A stretch of DNA of 64,000 nt, taken from Accumulibacter sp. (lineage in GTDB: Bacteria > Pseudomonadota > Gammaproteobacteria > Burkholderiales > Rhodocyclaceae). The DNA lies in assembly GCF_029255285.1 (NCBI RefSeq), contig NZ_JAPUVI010000093.1, forward strand, positions 1-64,000, in the 5' to 3' direction. Below, piece by piece: positions 8,581-23,281 of this stretch. Each line of letters opens with the position of its first letter. The first letter of the stretch is position 1. The translations under genes and the position numbers were made by a program. A model generated the notes under the pieces. The model saw only the letters and a program-made list of their open reading frames with translations. It had not been told where the DNA came from and searched no databases.

Positions 8581-9112
8581 CGATCCACCTTGCGGCGAGA
8601 GTACGTCCCGGACGGAAACTCCCGGCCTTTGCGGCATGGCCCAGTTGTTGGACGAAGCGATTCAAACGCGGTCGGTGCACTCACCGGCCCCGAGGGCGCA
8701 ACGGGCGCGATTGCCGTGGGTACGAGAGTCACCCGTGCGGCGGCAGCGACCGCTCCGCTCTCCTTCACCAAACGCCGGTGCCAGTAACTCAGCGATCCAG
8801 CCTTCAGCGCGTTCTGCGCACATAGGCCTTCCGGCTGCCGCCACTCGCCCGCCCACCTGCTACATGCCCTCGCCATAGTACGCTGCCACTTCTCCCCCCT
8901 TGCCCATCGCACTGTCCTGTGAATACCTCGAGAGGGTGCAACTGGGCTGCATGGTAGGTGGATGCGCTGGACGCTTACAAACAAACGAGCCTCCAGGGCG
9001 ACCGCGGCGAACGGAAAAGCCAAACTACTCGCGAGGGCGTCCTGGCTTTCGTCGGGCTGGCGTCAGGGTGGTTGGCGAAGAGGTCAGCCGGCCGCGGCGC
9101 TTCGCCGCCCGG
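8581..9112. other. 532-bp gap without an intact gene
   Basis: The region lies between the cytochrome b gene and the gamma carbonic anhydrase gene, which end toward each other. Apart from the IS66-accessory-like fragment listed separately, no reading frame here looks like a protein and no clear terminator hairpin with a T-run is visible. Confidence 0.5.
8694..8897 (-). pseudogene. remnant of an IS66-family accessory gene (TnpA/OrfA-like)
   Basis: On the minus strand the frame reads GEKWQRTM, then LCAQNALKAGSLSYWHRRL, then VTLVPTAIA. This follows the pattern of the small IS66 accessory protein (KWxxxVxxWrxSGLSxxAFCxxxxLkxxSFsYWRrRL followed by a FVPV segment). Flanking sequence loses the similarity on both sides and no IS66 tnpB or tnpC is present, so this is a scar of an old insertion. 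The similarity is from memory of the family pattern. Confidence 0.4.
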
Positions 9113-9634
9113 CTATACACCCACCAGTTCGTTCCGGTAGCGCTGCCAGTTGGCGACGTAGTGGTCGGCGCTGTGCCTGAGCTTGGCGACCTGTTCTTCG
9201 CTGAGCTGGCGAACCACCTGGCCGGGCGAGCCGATGATCAGCGAGTGGTCGGGGAAGACCTTGCCTTCGGGGATCAGCGTGTTGGCGCCGACGACGCAGC
9301 CTTTGCCGATCACGCAGTGGTTGAGCAGCACCGAACCGATGCCGATCAGCGAGCCGTCGCCGATGGTGCAGCCGTGCAGCATCACCAGATGCCCGACGGT
9401 GACGTCGCGACCGATGGTCAGCGGTACGCCTTCGTCGGTGTGGAGAACGCTGTTGTCCTGGATGTTGCTGTTCTCGCCGATGCTGATCGGGTCGTTGTCG
9501 CCACGTGCCGTGGCGTTCCACCAGATCGAGGCGTTTCTGGCCAGACGGACGTCACCGATGACGACGGCGGTAGGGGCGACCCAGCTCTCGGGGTGGAGTT
9601 GCGGGCGACGGGTACCGATGGCGAAAATGGGCAT
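9113..9634 (-). CDS. gamma carbonic anhydrase family protein (left-handed beta-helix)
   Basis: This 173-residue protein is made of hexapeptide repeats ([LIV]-G-x4) forming a left-handed beta-helix. Metal-ligand histidines are at the usual places: VLHTD, then VGHLVMLHG. Residues [12 protein letters not shown] and [10 protein letters not shown] are typical of the YrdA/PaaY/CaiE branch. Homologues bind zinc and may hydrate CO2, but many have unproven activity. The start is ATG 9634; an open extension upstream has no family counterpart. It is a single gene located 55 bp downstream of the ABC permease gene on the same strand. Confidence 0.9.
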   Translation of the reverse strand: MPIFAIGTRRPQLHPESWVAPTAVVIGDVRLARNASIWWNATARGDNDPISIGENSNIQDNSVLHTDEGVPLTIGRDVTVGHLVMLHGCTIGDGSLIGIGSVLLNHCVIGKGCVVGANTLIPEGKVFPDHSLIIGSPGQVVRQLSEEQVAKLRHSADHYVANWQRYRNELVGV

Positions 9635-9689
9635 GCGGAGGGACCTCACGATAGGGTGGCAGATGGGCGAGATTGTAGCCCGTTGCGCG

Positions 9690-10903
9690 CTACTGATGAC
9701 GCAGCGCTTCGATGGGGTCGAGGGCCGCCGCCCGGCGCGCCGGGTAAAATCCGAAGAAAACGCCGATGCTGGCGGCGACGGCAAAGGCGACCAGCACCGC
9801 GGCGCCGGAGATGACGATCACCATGTCGGTCATGGCGTTGGTCAGCAGAGCAGCGGCCGCTCCAAGGATCAGTCCGATCAGACAGCCGGCCAGGGAAATC
9901 ATCAGGGCCTCAAGCAGGAACTGGGCCAGGATATCCTTCTGACGGGCGCCGATGGCCATCCGGATGCCGATTTCGCGGGTTCTTTCGGTCACCGAGACGA
10001 GCATGATGTTCATGATGCCGATACCGCCGACGAGCAGCGAGACCGAGGCGATGGCGCCGAGCAGGACCGACATGACGCGCGTCGTTTCGGCCGCCGAATC
10101 GGCGGCGGCGGCGAGATTGCGCAGAAAGAAATCGTTGTCCTGCCCTTCGCGCAGCCGATGTCGCTGGCGCAGCAGCGCGGTCATGTCTTTCTCGACGGCG
10201 GGCATGGCTTGCGCCGAGGTGGCCTGCACCATGATCATCCGCACCGAGCCCGGAAACGGGTTGCCGAAGACCTTGCGTTGCGCGGTGGTCAGCGGAATGA
10301 TCACGGTGTCGTCCTGGTCGCGTCCGTCGAGGCTCTGTCCTTTCTTGCCGAGCAGGCCGATGATGACGAAAGGGCTCTGGCGGATGCGGATCGTCTTGCC
10401 GACCGGATCGTCGGCTCCGAACAGATTGCTCGCCGCGGTCTGCCCGATCAGCGCGACGCGAGTCGCCGCACGCACGTCGGAGTCGCCGAAGGGGTAGCCG
10501 CTGAGCACCGTCCAGGCTCGCGCGTCGAGGTAGGGCGGCGTCGTTCCGACCACCGTGGCGCTCCAGTTGTTGGGCCCGTAAACCAGTTGCTGGGTGCCCT
10601 GCTGAACCGGCGCGACGTTGCTGACGCCGTCCAGTTCGGCGATCGCTTCGGCGTCGGCAACGGTCAGCGTCGGGCCGCCGCCGCTGCCGCTGCGCAGGCC
10701 GCCGGTGCTCGTCGAGCCGGAGATCAGAATGTACAGATTGCTGCCCATGGTGCTGATCGTCTGCGCCACGGCGTATTGGGCGCCCTGGCCGATGGCCATC
10801 ATGAGAACCACCGAGCCGACGCCGATGACCATCCCGAGCATGGTCAGCACAGTCCGCATGCGGTTGGCGCCCATCGCATGCCAGGCTTCTTCGAGCATCG
10901 CCT

Positions 10904-10910
<7 letters not shown>
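9690..10910 (-). CDS. MacB-like ABC transporter permease (separate from its ATPase)
   Basis: This 406-residue protein has the FtsX/MacB membrane fold. Helix 1 ([19 protein letters not shown]) is followed by a large periplasmic MacB-PCD domain (about residues 45-245) and three C-terminal helices with the [20 protein letters not shown] motif. It ends in the usual [11 protein letters not shown] tail. With the ATPase it forms a mechanotransmission-type exporter that drives substrates through a MacA adaptor and TolC-like channel. The gene overlaps the ATPase gene by 7 bp. In E. coli the same two parts are fused in one MacB chain. Substrate (macrolide, siderophore, lipoprotein or other) cannot be told. 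Confidence 0.92.
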
Positions 10911-11613
<703 letters not shown>

Positions 11614-11614
<1 letters not shown>

Positions 11615-12837
11615 CAGAACAGTCGCATGCCCACGCTGCTCGGCTTGCCGCTGGTCGCCGCGACGTTCTCGCCGACGACGACCTTGTCGCCCGCCTTGAG
11701 GTCGCCGCCCAGTACTTCACTGTTGCGATTGTCGGTAATTCCGATCTGCACGTTGACCGGCTTCAACTCGCCCTTGTCCACCACGTAGACGGTGCCGCTT
11801 GCCGAGTCGCGTTTTTTGCCCTTGCCTTTGGCTTCGCCGGCGCCGTCGGCGGCCGGTTTCTGGCCGCCGGACGGGGAGGGCGTTGCCGCCCGTTCGCCGT
11901 TGCCGATGGCGGCGTCTGCCGGCTTGAAGCGCAGCGCCGCGTTCGGTACCAGCAGAACGCCCTGCCGGCTGGCGACGCCGATGCTGACATAGGCCGTCAT
12001 TCCGGGAAGCAGGATGTGTTCGGGGTTGGAGAGCGAGACGCGCACGTTGTAGGTCACGACGTTCTGCTGGGTCGTGGGGTTGAGGCGAATCTGCTGTACC
12101 TCGCCCTGGAAGCTGCGGTTGGGAAAAGCGTCGACCGTGAAGCGGACTTTCTGGCCCTCGCGGATCTTGCCGATGTCGGCCTCGGCGAAGCTCGAGTCGA
12201 TCCGCATTTCCGAGAGATCCTGGGCAATCTTGATCAGCGTCGGTGTTTGCAGGCTGGCGGCGACCGTCTGACCGAGGTCGACGACACGATCGACGACGAC
12301 GCCGGAAACCGGCGAGCGGATCGTCGTGTACCGGAGGTTGACCTGATCTTTTTCCGCTGCCGCCTTGGCCTGCGCCAACTGGGCCTCGGTGGACCGGCGT
12401 GTCTGGATCGCCTGCTCGAGTTCCTGGCGCGAGACGTACTCCTGCTCGAACAGAGCCTTCATGCGCGACTCGCTGGCGCGCGCCAGATCGAGTGCGGCGG
12501 CGACATTGACGACATTGGCCGCCGTTTGCCTGGCTTGCGCGGCGAGCAAGGAATCGTCGAGTTCGAGCAGTGGCTGCCCCTTTTCGACCTTGTCGTTGAA
12601 GTCGACATAGAGTTTGGTCACGGTGCCGGAGACCTGCGTTCCTACGCTGACCAGCACCACCGGGTTGAGCGTTCCGTTCGCCGACACCGTTTGCGTGATG
12701 TCGCCCGTTTCGGTCGCCTGCAGCTTGTAGCGCTGTTCCGGAGACTGCGCCGCGTTCTCGCGGTAGCCGTAGTAGACGCCGGCGGCCAGGAGCACGACGA
12801 GTGCGGCGATGGCCGAGTTGCGGAGTGAAATTGTCAT
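11614..12837 (-). CDS. MacA-like periplasmic adaptor (HlyD family)
   Basis: This 407-residue protein has one N-terminal membrane anchor (about residues 7-24), then barrel-sandwich and alpha-hairpin regions. It carries the VSVGTQVSG.V..LYVDFNDKVEKGQPL motif and the YTTIRSPVSGVVVDR motif of MacA-type adaptors. It bridges the ABC permease and the outer-membrane channel. A linker at about 305-345 is unusually Gly/Ala/Lys-rich (AKGKGKKRD) compared with family members. The start ATG overlaps the TolC-like gene stop by 4 bp (ATGA), showing translational coupling. Confidence 0.93.
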
Positions 12838-14285
12838 GGCGTCTGCGCTTTCCTGCCGTCGCCGAGCGAAAACAACGATTTCCCATCGAGCGCGCCGATT
12901 GCCCTGGCCAGCGCCGCACGCGACACGTACCAGTCGAGCATCGCCTGGATGCGCTGCAAACGAGCGCCGGCGAGCGCGCTCTGGGCATTGAGGACATCGA
13001 GGATGTTGCCGACGCCGGCCTTGTATCGGCCGAGCGCGACGCGTTCCGAATGCTCGGCGCTGGCCAGCAGATCGGCGCTCGTCCGTATCGTCTGGCCGGC
13101 GGTGCTCAGGCTCTGATACGCCTCCCAGACGTCGAGCGCGACCTGCAGACGGACGTTGTCGACGCGGGCGGCCTGCACATCGCTTCTGGCCTCGGCGGCG
13201 CGAACATTGTAGGTGGTGCTGAAGCCGGAAAAAATCGGCAGATTGAGCGTCAGCCCGATCGAGCTGGCGTTTGCCGAAACCCCGCCGAGATCCTCCCATT
13301 TCGGTCCAGCGGCGAGAGAGAGCGTCGGCAGACCGGCGGCGCGCGCGTAGTCGATGCCCGATCGGGCAGCCTTCAGTTCGGCCTCGGCGGCTTTCAGGTC
13401 GGGCCGCCGTGCGCGCGCTTCATCGATCAGCGCCGCGACGTCGCGTTCAAATCCGGCGTCGGGGGTCGCCGCCGGGATATCGTCGAGTGGCAGTGGCCGA
13501 TCGGCGTCGAGTCCCATGACGTTAGCCAGTCTGCCGAGCGTGTTGCGCAGCACGCCCTCGGCCCGGAGGCGCGTCAGCGTCGCCTGCGACCAGGCGGTCT
13601 GCGCCTGCAGGCGGTCGGCCGGCGTGCCGCTGCCGACGCGGTAACGGACTTCGGCCGCCGACAGGCTTTCGCGGCTGGCTTTCTCGGATTCGCGCGCCGC
13701 GTCGACCGCGGCGCGTGCCGCCTGGGCGTTGTAGTAGGCCTGAACGGCACTCAGAAAGACGTTCTGGACCGTCGAGTCGAGCGTTGCCGAGGCGGCACTG
13801 AGCAATTGCCGGGCGATTTCGAGGTTGGCCGATCTGGCGCCGAAATCGAACAACAGCCACGACAGCGTCAGCGATCCACTCTTCTGGGTGTTGCTCTGTC
13901 CACTGGCGCGGACGCGGTTGGCGGCCAGTCGGCCGTCCAGTGCGGGCAGGAAGTCCGACTGCGCGATGCCGACGCCGGCGGCCTGCAGGCGAGCGAAAGA
14001 CCACACTTCGCGAGTCGCCGGGTTCTGGCACAAGGCCAGGTCGACCACGTCGATCAGGCCATAGACGGCGTCGGCGGAAGGCGGTCGGCAGGGACGACGC
14101 GCCGGCTCCGGCGCGTCGAGCGACAGGGCCGGGCGTGGCGGCACAAGTGCGCCGGTGGCAAACGGGTCGGCAGTTTCAAAGGCCTGCAGGTCGCCCACCG
14201 GCGCGGCGGACAGCGTGGCGAGGAGGAACAGGAAAGGGGCCGTGCGAAGTTTCGGCGAACCCGGCCGGGATGTGGTGTTTGCCAT
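12834..14285 (-). CDS. TolC-family outer membrane efflux protein
   Basis: This 483-residue protein has a signal peptide and two OEP repeats rich in coiled-coil Ala/Gln/Arg sequence. Typical patterns include DLALCQNPATREVW near the start, LSWLLFDFGARSANLE in the first repeat, and LNLPIFSGF with YKAGVGNILDVLNAQSALA in the second. It should form the trimeric outer-membrane exit duct for the MacA/MacB-like exporter encoded downstream. It is the first gene of that four-gene operon, with about 220 bp upstream available for a promoter. Confidence 0.93.
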   Translation of the reverse strand: MANTTSRPGSPKLRTAPFLFLLATLSAAPVGDLQAFETADPFATGALVPPRPALSLDAPEPARRPCRPPSADAVYGLIDVVDLALCQNPATREVWSFARLQAAGVGIAQSDFLPALDGRLAANRVRASGQSNTQKSGSLTLSWLLFDFGARSANLEIARQLLSAASATLDSTVQNVFLSAVQAYYNAQAARAAVDAARESEKASRESLSAAEVRYRVGSGTPADRLQAQTAWSQATLTRLRAEGVLRNTLGRLANVMGLDADRPLPLDDIPAATPDAGFERDVAALIDEARARRPDLKAAEAELKAARSGIDYARAAGLPTLSLAAGPKWEDLGGVSANASSIGLTLNLPIFSGFSTTYNVRAAEARSDVQAARVDNVRLQVALDVWEAYQSLSTAGQTIRTSADLLASAEHSERVALGRYKAGVGNILDVLNAQSALAGARLQRIQAMLDWYVSRAALARAIGALDGKSLFSLGDGRKAQTP

Positions 14286-14504
14286 TGTTCGCTAGTATAG
14301 CCAAGCTCGTGCCCATCCCGTGTCGGTCGGTGGCATGCCCTGGCGTTCCGTGCCAGCTGGCGGGCGGAACTGGCGCAGCCCGTTGCAGCACCCTCCCTTC
14401 AGCTGCGCCGTACAAGACAGCGTTGCCGCCACACGGTCCATTCCTCCCCTTTCCAAGCACGCATGGGGAAGCGCGACAGGCCTACGTCACAAGCCGGATC
14501 GGGA

Positions 14505-15215
14505 TCAGCCGGTGCCGCAGCATTTCTTGTACTTCCTCCCGCTGCCGCAAGGGCAGGGGTCGTTGCGGCCGACCCTGGCGGCGGCGTGGCGTACGGTCTG
14601 GATACTGCGCTTCGCGACCCAGAAGCGGTAAATCGCCGCGATCGCCTGCGCGAGCTTTTCTTCGCATTCCTGCCGCATCTGATCGAGTTCTCGGCCCGAC
14701 AGCCATTCCTCGCCGGCCGCGGCGGCGGCCGCTTCAGCCTCGCCGGTCAGCATGAAGAGCGGAAACAACTGGTCGTCGAGGTAGCAGATCTCTTCGCTGT
14801 CTTCCTTGTCTTCAGCGGCGCCGAGAGCGTCGAACCAGTCGAGGGGGGAATGGTCGACGCCCATCAGATAAGCCTGACACCAGGGGAGGTAGTCGCTGCC
14901 GCCAGTGTCGTCGTTTTCCTTCGCGTAGAGCAGCAACTCAGGTGGCTCGCCACGTGCCATTCCACTCTCCAGGTCGACCGCCAGACGGCGCAGCAGGTCG
15001 GCCGCCTGGCGCCCCGCGTCGCTGACGCTGGCCTCGGCACCGCCAAGCACGGTCGCCAGCCACTCGGTTTCGGCTAGCGGCTGCGGGCCGGAAAGCACCG
15101 CGCACAAATAGGCTTGTGCTTCGTCGAGGCGCATCGCGGCGGGTAGCGTGTGCTCAGCGAGTAGTTCCTCGAGCCGCAGGAGGTCGGCGTCGGCCAGCGC
15201 GCTCACGATGCTCAT
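14505..15215 (-). CDS. UPF0149 (YecA-like) protein with C-terminal SEC-C metal-binding motif
   Basis: This 236-residue protein carries a UPF0149 domain ([13 protein letters not shown] at about 32-44, and [11 protein letters not shown] in the middle). It ends with a SEC-C zinc motif ([15 protein letters not shown]) matching the C-terminus of SecA. Such proteins are found across Gammaproteobacteria and Betaproteobacteria; the SEC-C tail suggests binding to SecB, ribosome or SecA partners, but a function is not established. It lies 4 bp downstream of queF on the same strand, so the pair is probably one transcript. Confidence 0.85.
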   Translation of the reverse strand: MSIVSALADADLLRLEELLAEHTLPAAMRLDEAQAYLCAVLSGPQPLAETEWLATVLGGAEASVSDAGRQAADLLRRLAVDLESGMARGEPPELLLYAKENDDTGGSDYLPWCQAYLMGVDHSPLDWFDALGAAEDKEDSEEICYLDDQLFPLFMLTGEAEAAAAAAGEEWLSGRELDQMRQECEEKLAQAIAAIYRFWVAKRSIQTVRHAAARVGRNDPCPCGSGRKYKKCCGTG

Positions 15216-15219
15216 CGCG

Positions 15220-15639
15220 TCAGCCCCGGACGCTGGACTGACCGGCGAAGGTGGCGAGTTCTATCGCCGCCTCCGGGATCCAGCCCGCCTTGCGATGTTC
15301 GGCGACGACGGTGGTGAAGATGCCGCCGCGCACGTAGAACCTGGCCGTCAGCTTCATGTAGCGGGGCCGCGTGGCGCCGACCAGGTCGTCGAGAATGCGG
15401 TTCGTCACCGCTTCGTGGAAACAGCCGATGTTGCGGAAGGACCAGATGTAGAGCTTCAGGCTTTTCAGTTCGACGCAGCTCTGATCGGGAACGTAGTCGA
15501 GCAGCAGCGTCGCGAAGTCCGGTTGGCCCGTTTTCGGGCACAGGCAGGTGAACTCGGGGATTTCCATGTGGATGTGGAAATCCCTCTCGGGAGCGGGGTT
15601 TGGAAAGGTATCGAGGGTTTTGGCCGGCTCTGTGCTCAT
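15220..15639 (-). CDS. queF: NADPH-dependent 7-cyano-7-deazaguanine reductase QueF (short type)
   Basis: This 139-residue enzyme of the T-fold family reduces preQ0 to preQ1 in queuosine biosynthesis. Diagnostic motifs are [14 protein letters not shown] (with the catalytic Cys that forms the thioimide adduct), the substrate-binding [14 protein letters not shown], and [10 protein letters not shown]. The length is that of the single-domain (YkvM) class, not the two-domain E. coli class. ATG 15639 fits the family N-terminus. No preQ1 riboswitch was recognised upstream. It is divergent from smc. Confidence 0.95.
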   Translation of the reverse strand: MSTEPAKTLDTFPNPAPERDFHIHMEIPEFTCLCPKTGQPDFATLLLDYVPDQSCVELKSLKLYIWSFRNIGCFHEAVTNRILDDLVGATRPRYMKLTARFYVRGGIFTTVVAEHRKAGWIPEAAIELATFAGQSSVRG

Positions 15640-15824
15640 GGTCGTCCCGCGTGCTGTTTCTGAGGAAGTCGAATCAGGCAGGCAGAATGCTATCATAGCT
15701 GCCGATATCCACGCTTCGACCCTTTGTCGGCGTGTCTCCGGCGGCCGGCGGTGTTTTCCGGTAGCGCTTCGAGGCTTTTTCCAGCTTCGGCGCGGCCGCG
15801 CGGACCGCCCTTCATTTCTCGTTC

Positions 15825-18800
15825 ATGCGCCTGACCCGACTGAAACTCGCCGGCTTCAAGTCCTTCGTCGATCCGACGACCATCGTCCTGCCGGGGCAGC
15901 TCGTGGGTGTCGTCGGTCCGAACGGTTGCGGCAAGTCGAACGTGATGGATGCCGTGCGTTGGGTGCTCGGCGAATCGAAAGCCTCGGAGTTGCGCGGCGA
16001 GTCGATGCAGGATGTGATTTTCAACGGCTCGGGCAGCCGCAAACCGGTGTCGCGGGCGGCCGTCGAGCTGGTTTTCGACAATTCGCTCGGTCGCCTCGGC
16101 GGCCAGTGGTCGCAGTATGGCGAATTGTCGGTCAAGCGCCTGCTGACGCGTACGGGCCAGTCCGAGTACTACATCAACAATCTGCACGTGCGGCGTAAGG
16201 ACGTGACCGACCTGTTTCTCGGCACGGGCCTCGGTCCGCGCGCTTACGCGATCATCGGCCAGGGAACCATCTCCCGCATCATCGAAGCCAAGCCTGACGA
16301 GTTGCGCGTCTTTCTCGAAGAGGCGGCCGGCGTGACGCGCTACAAGGAAAGGCGCAAGGAAACCGAAAACCGTCTCGCCGATACCCGCGAAAACCTGACT
16401 CGGGTCGAAGACATCCGCCTCGAGCTGGCTTCTCGGATGGAACGTCTCGAGGACCAGGCGAGCGTCGCGCGCCAGTATCGCGAGTTCAGCGACGAACTGA
16501 CGCGTCGGCAGCAACTGCTCTGGCTGTTGCGGCGCAACGAGGCACAGGCCGAGAGCGAACGGCTGGCGCGTGAGATCGAGCAGGCGAGCACCGATCTGGA
16601 AGCTCGTCATGCTGCCCTGCGCGATCTCGAAGCCCGCCTGGAGGAAGCTCGTGAGACGCATTTCGCTGCCAGCGACGGCATGCATGCGGCGCAAAGCGAG
16701 CTGTTCCGGGCGAACGCGGAAGTCGCTGGGCTGGAGGCCGAGATCCGGCATCGGCGCGAGGCGCAGCGCGAATACGAGGCGAGGCTGGCGCAATTGACCG
16801 CGGACCGCGAGCATTGGCAGAAGCAGGCGGAGAAGCTGGTGAACGACGAAGAGCGCTGGCAGGATCTGTTGTTGATGGCCGACGCACGTGCCGAGCAGGG
16901 GCGGGCGCGCCTCGAGGAATGCCAGCAACGCTTGCCTCTGGCCGAGGCCGAGCACGCGGCGGCGCTGGCGGCGGTGAACCAGCAGCGCGCCGAGATTGCC
17001 CAGGCCGACCAGCGCTTGCATGTCGAGCAAGCGAACCGCGGGCACGCGCAACGATCGCTGCAGAACATCGGCAGCCGGCGGGAACGCCTGTTACGCGAGC
17101 GCGACACGGTGGTGCTGCCCGACGAGACCGAGTGGTCAGACAAAAACCAGGATCTGGCCGAACTGCGCGAGCAGATCGGCGAGATGCAGGAAAGTCAGCG
17201 GCTGCGGCAGCAGGATTTGCCACGTCTGGAACAGCAACGGCGGGAATTGCTGGCGGCTCTGCAGCAGGCGCAAAAAGAACGTGCCGAGACCCATGCCCGG
17301 CGTACGGCGCTGCAGCAGCTTCAGCAGCGCTTGCAGAGCAACGGCAAGCTCGACGAATGGCTGCGCCGGCACGGCCTGCGGCATGGTGAGCCGCTGTGGA
17401 AGTCGCTACACGTCGAAGCCGGTTGGGAAGAGGCGGTCGAAGCCCTGCTGCGCGAAAAACTCGCTGCCCTGTCGGCGCCTGCTGCCGATCCGAAATGGAG
17501 TAGAGACCGGCCGGGCAGCAAGCTGACCTTGCTGTTGCCCGTCGCCCAGTGCGCTGGCGACTCGCCGGCGCAGCCCGGCGACGACCGCTTGCTGGCCCGT
17601 GTGCGCAGTGACGATCCGGCCTTGTCCATGGTTCTCGCCGATTGGTTGGGCGATGTGTCCACGGCGCCGGATCTGGCCGCCGCACTCGAGCGCGCGGCGA
17701 ACCTGCCGGCCGGCGCCTGCTGCGTGACACCGGGTGGTGATGTCGTCGGCCGGCACAGCGTGACCCTTTTTGCTGCCGATAGCGGGGAGCACGGTCTGCT
17801 CGAACGGCAACGCGAGATCGATGGTCTGGCCGGGCTCATCGAGCGGCACGAAGGGCAGGTTGAGCATGAACAGGCGCGGCTGGCCGAGTGCGAACAGCGT
17901 CTCGCCGACGCCCAGCAGCAGCAGCAGGACGCACGCCAGCAACTGGGTGTCGTGCAGGACCGGGCGCACGCCATCCAGGTCGAGACCTTGAAGCTCGCGC
18001 AAGCACGCGAGCGCTTTCGTGAACGTCAGGCGCAGATCGAAGACAGCCTGGCCGAAATGCGCGAGGAAGAGGAAAGCGAGAGCGAACGGCTCTTGCTTGC
18101 CGAGCAGGCGAGCGATCGGCTGCGCCGGCAGGTCGGCGAACTGCAGGTCGTGCTGGATGGTGCGCGGACGCTTCTCGAGCGGGCCGAAAGCACCTTGCGT
18201 GACGAGCGTGAGCAGCGCAACGCGGCCGAACGAGAGTGGCGGGAGGCCGAGTTTTCGCAGCGCGAGTGCCGCGGTAAGCTGCAGGAACTGGCGGCCAGCC
18301 GCACTCTGGCCGGCCAGCAACTGGAGCGTCTCGGCGAAGAGTTGGCGCGCTGCGAGGAGACCGCCGGCGCCAGGCAGCCGGATGATCTCGCGCCGCAGCT
18401 GCAAGAGGCGCTCGACCACCGCGTCGCCCGCGAGCACGCGCTGGCCGCCGCGCGCGACGCGCTGGAAGCGGCGGCCAACGCGCTGCGTGGGCTGGACGAG
18501 GAGCGTCTGAAGGTCGAACAGAGCCTCGACCCGCTGCGCGACCGGATCGGCGACTTGAAACTGAAGGAACAGGCGGCTCGCCTCAGCTTCGCGCAGTTCG
18601 CGGCGCAGCTCGCCGAGGCCAATGCCGACGAGCCGTCGCTGGCGGCCGATGTCGCCGGCGCGCGCGCCGGGCCCTTGCAGGCGGCGATCGTTTCGCTGCA
18701 ACGTTCGATCGACGGTCTCGGCGCGGTCAATCTGGCGGCACTCGACGAGCTCGAAGCGGCGCGCGAACGCAAGGGCTATCTCGACGCTCAGTCGGCAGAC

Positions 18801-19337
18801 CTCAGCCAGGCGATGGCGACGCTGGAGAGCGCCATTCGGCGCATCGACCGCGAGACGCGCGACTTGCTGCAGACCACCTACGATTCGGTCAACCGCAGTT
18901 TCGGCGAGCTGTTTCCGACGCTCTTCGGGGGTGGCGAGGCGAGATTGATCATGACGGGCGACGAAATCCTCGACGCCGGCCTGCAGGTCATGGCGCAGCC
19001 GCCGGGCAAGAAAAACTCGACGATTCACCTGCTGTCCGGCGGCGAAAAAGCGCTGACGGCGATTGCGCTGGTATTCTCGATGTTTCAGCTCAATCCGGCG
19101 CCTTTCTGCCTGCTTGACGAAGTCGATGCACCGCTTGACGATACGAATACCGAACGCTTCTGCGCGATGGTGCGAAGGATGTCCACCCAGACGCAGTTCC
19201 TGTTCATCAGTCACAACAAGATATCGATGGAAATGGCGCAACAGCTCGTCGGGGTGACCATGCAGGAATCCGGCGTCTCGCGCATCGTCGAAGTCGATAT
19301 GGAAGAAGCGCTGCGCATGCGCGAGCAACTCGTTTAG
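15825..19337 (+). CDS. smc: chromosome partition/condensation protein Smc
   Basis: The protein has 1170 residues, the usual SMC length. The Walker A motif GPNGCGKSN lies at about residues 33-41. Long coiled coils rich in Glu/Gln/Arg/Ala flank a central hinge at about residues 500-640. The C-terminal head has the ABC signature LSGGEKALTAIALV and Walker B PFCLLDEVDAPLDD. With ScpA and ScpB it compacts and segregates chromosomes. ATG 15825 gives the canonical MRLTRLKLAGFKSF start. It is followed 8 bp later by zipA and then ligA, an order common in Betaproteobacteria. Confidence 0.97.
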   Translation: MRLTRLKLAGFKSFVDPTTIVLPGQLVGVVGPNGCGKSNVMDAVRWVLGESKASELRGESMQDVIFNGSGSRKPVSRAAVELVFDNSLGRLGGQWSQYGELSVKRLLTRTGQSEYYINNLHVRRKDVTDLFLGTGLGPRAYAIIGQGTISRIIEAKPDELRVFLEEAAGVTRYKERRKETENRLADTRENLTRVEDIRLELASRMERLEDQASVARQYREFSDELTRRQQLLWLLRRNEAQAESERLAREIEQASTDLEARHAALRDLEARLEEARETHFAASDGMHAAQSELFRANAEVAGLEAEIRHRREAQREYEARLAQLTADREHWQKQAEKLVNDEERWQDLLLMADARAEQGRARLEECQQRLPLAEAEHAAALAAVNQQRAEIAQADQRLHVEQANRGHAQRSLQNIGSRRERLLRERDTVVLPDETEWSDKNQDLAELREQIGEMQESQRLRQQDLPRLEQQRRELLAALQQAQKERAETHARRTALQQLQQRLQSNGKLDEWLRRHGLRHGEPLWKSLHVEAGWEEAVEALLREKLAALSAPAADPKWSRDRPGSKLTLLLPVAQCAGDSPAQPGDDRLLARVRSDDPALSMVLADWLGDVSTAPDLAAALERAANLPAGACCVTPGGDVVGRHSVTLFAADSGEHGLLERQREIDGLAGLIERHEGQVEHEQARLAECEQRLADAQQQQQDARQQLGVVQDRAHAIQVETLKLAQARERFRERQAQIEDSLAEMREEEESESERLLLAEQASDRLRRQVGELQVVLDGARTLLERAESTLRDEREQRNAAEREWREAEFSQRECRGKLQELAASRTLAGQQLERLGEELARCEETAGARQPDDLAPQLQEALDHRVAREHALAAARDALEAAANALRGLDEERLKVEQSLDPLRDRIGDLKLKEQAARLSFAQFAAQLAEANADEPSLAADVAGARAGPLQAAIVSLQRSIDGLGAVNLAALDELEAARERKGYLDAQSADLSQAMATLESAIRRIDRETRDLLQTTYDSVNRSFGELFPTLFGGGEARLIMTGDEILDAGLQVMAQPPGKKNSTIHLLSGGEKALTAIALVFSMFQLNPAPFCLLDEVDAPLDDTNTERFCAMVRRMSTQTQFLFISHNKISMEMAQQLVGVTMQESGVSRIVEVDMEEALRMREQLV

Positions 19338-19345
19338 GAATAGAC

Positions 19346-22731
<3,386 letters not shown>

Positions 22732-22735
<4 letters not shown>

Positions 22736-23280
22736 TCGACGCACCGCAAGCGATGGCGATTCTTGCCGCCGCCGACCTCATCCATTCGGCCGATACGGTG
22801 GCTGCCGCAGTCAACCGCGTGGCGCGCGAAATCAGCGAAAAGCTGCGCGACAGCCACCCGGTGCTGTTGTGTGCCATGCGGGGCGGGGTGCCTTTTGCCG
22901 GCCAACTGATGACGCAATTGACTTTTCCGCTCGACTTCGACTACGTGCATGTCGGCCGCTACGGAGACGCGACCCGCGGCGGCTCGCTGACCTGGCGTGC
23001 CGAACCGTCGATCGCGGTCGGTGGGCGAACGATCCTGGTGGTCGACGACATCCTCGACGAGGGATTGACCCTGGCGGCGATTCGTGAGCGCATGTGGCAA
23101 CTGGGCGCCGACGCCTGCTATACGGCCGTGGTGGCCGACAAGATGAATGGTAAGCACAAACCGATTCAGGCCGATTTCGTCGCCTTGACCGTTCCCGACC
23201 GCTTTCTTTTCGGTTTTGGAATGGACGTGCGTGGCGCCTGGCGCAACCTGCCGGCGATCTATGCGATGCGGGAAGAGTGA
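22732..23280 (+). CDS. hpt: hypoxanthine-guanine phosphoribosyltransferase
   Basis: This 182-residue type I phosphoribosyltransferase has the PRPP-binding loop VVDDILDEGLT (about residues 103-113) and the CAMRGGVPFAGQL segment. A VALTVPDRFLFGFGMD stretch matches 6-oxopurine enzymes of this branch. It salvages hypoxanthine or guanine to IMP or GMP. The next gene makes hypoxanthine from methylthioinosine, so the two can act in sequence. The GGAG before ATG 22732 supports the start; hpt and the MTIP gene are separated by only 1 bp. Confidence 0.92.
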
Positions 23281-23281
23281 A

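Noticed and set aside
15640-15824. preQ1 riboswitch upstream of queF
   Set aside because: The leader lacks a recognisable preQ1 aptamer (no compact hairpin with an A-rich tail overlapping the RBS).
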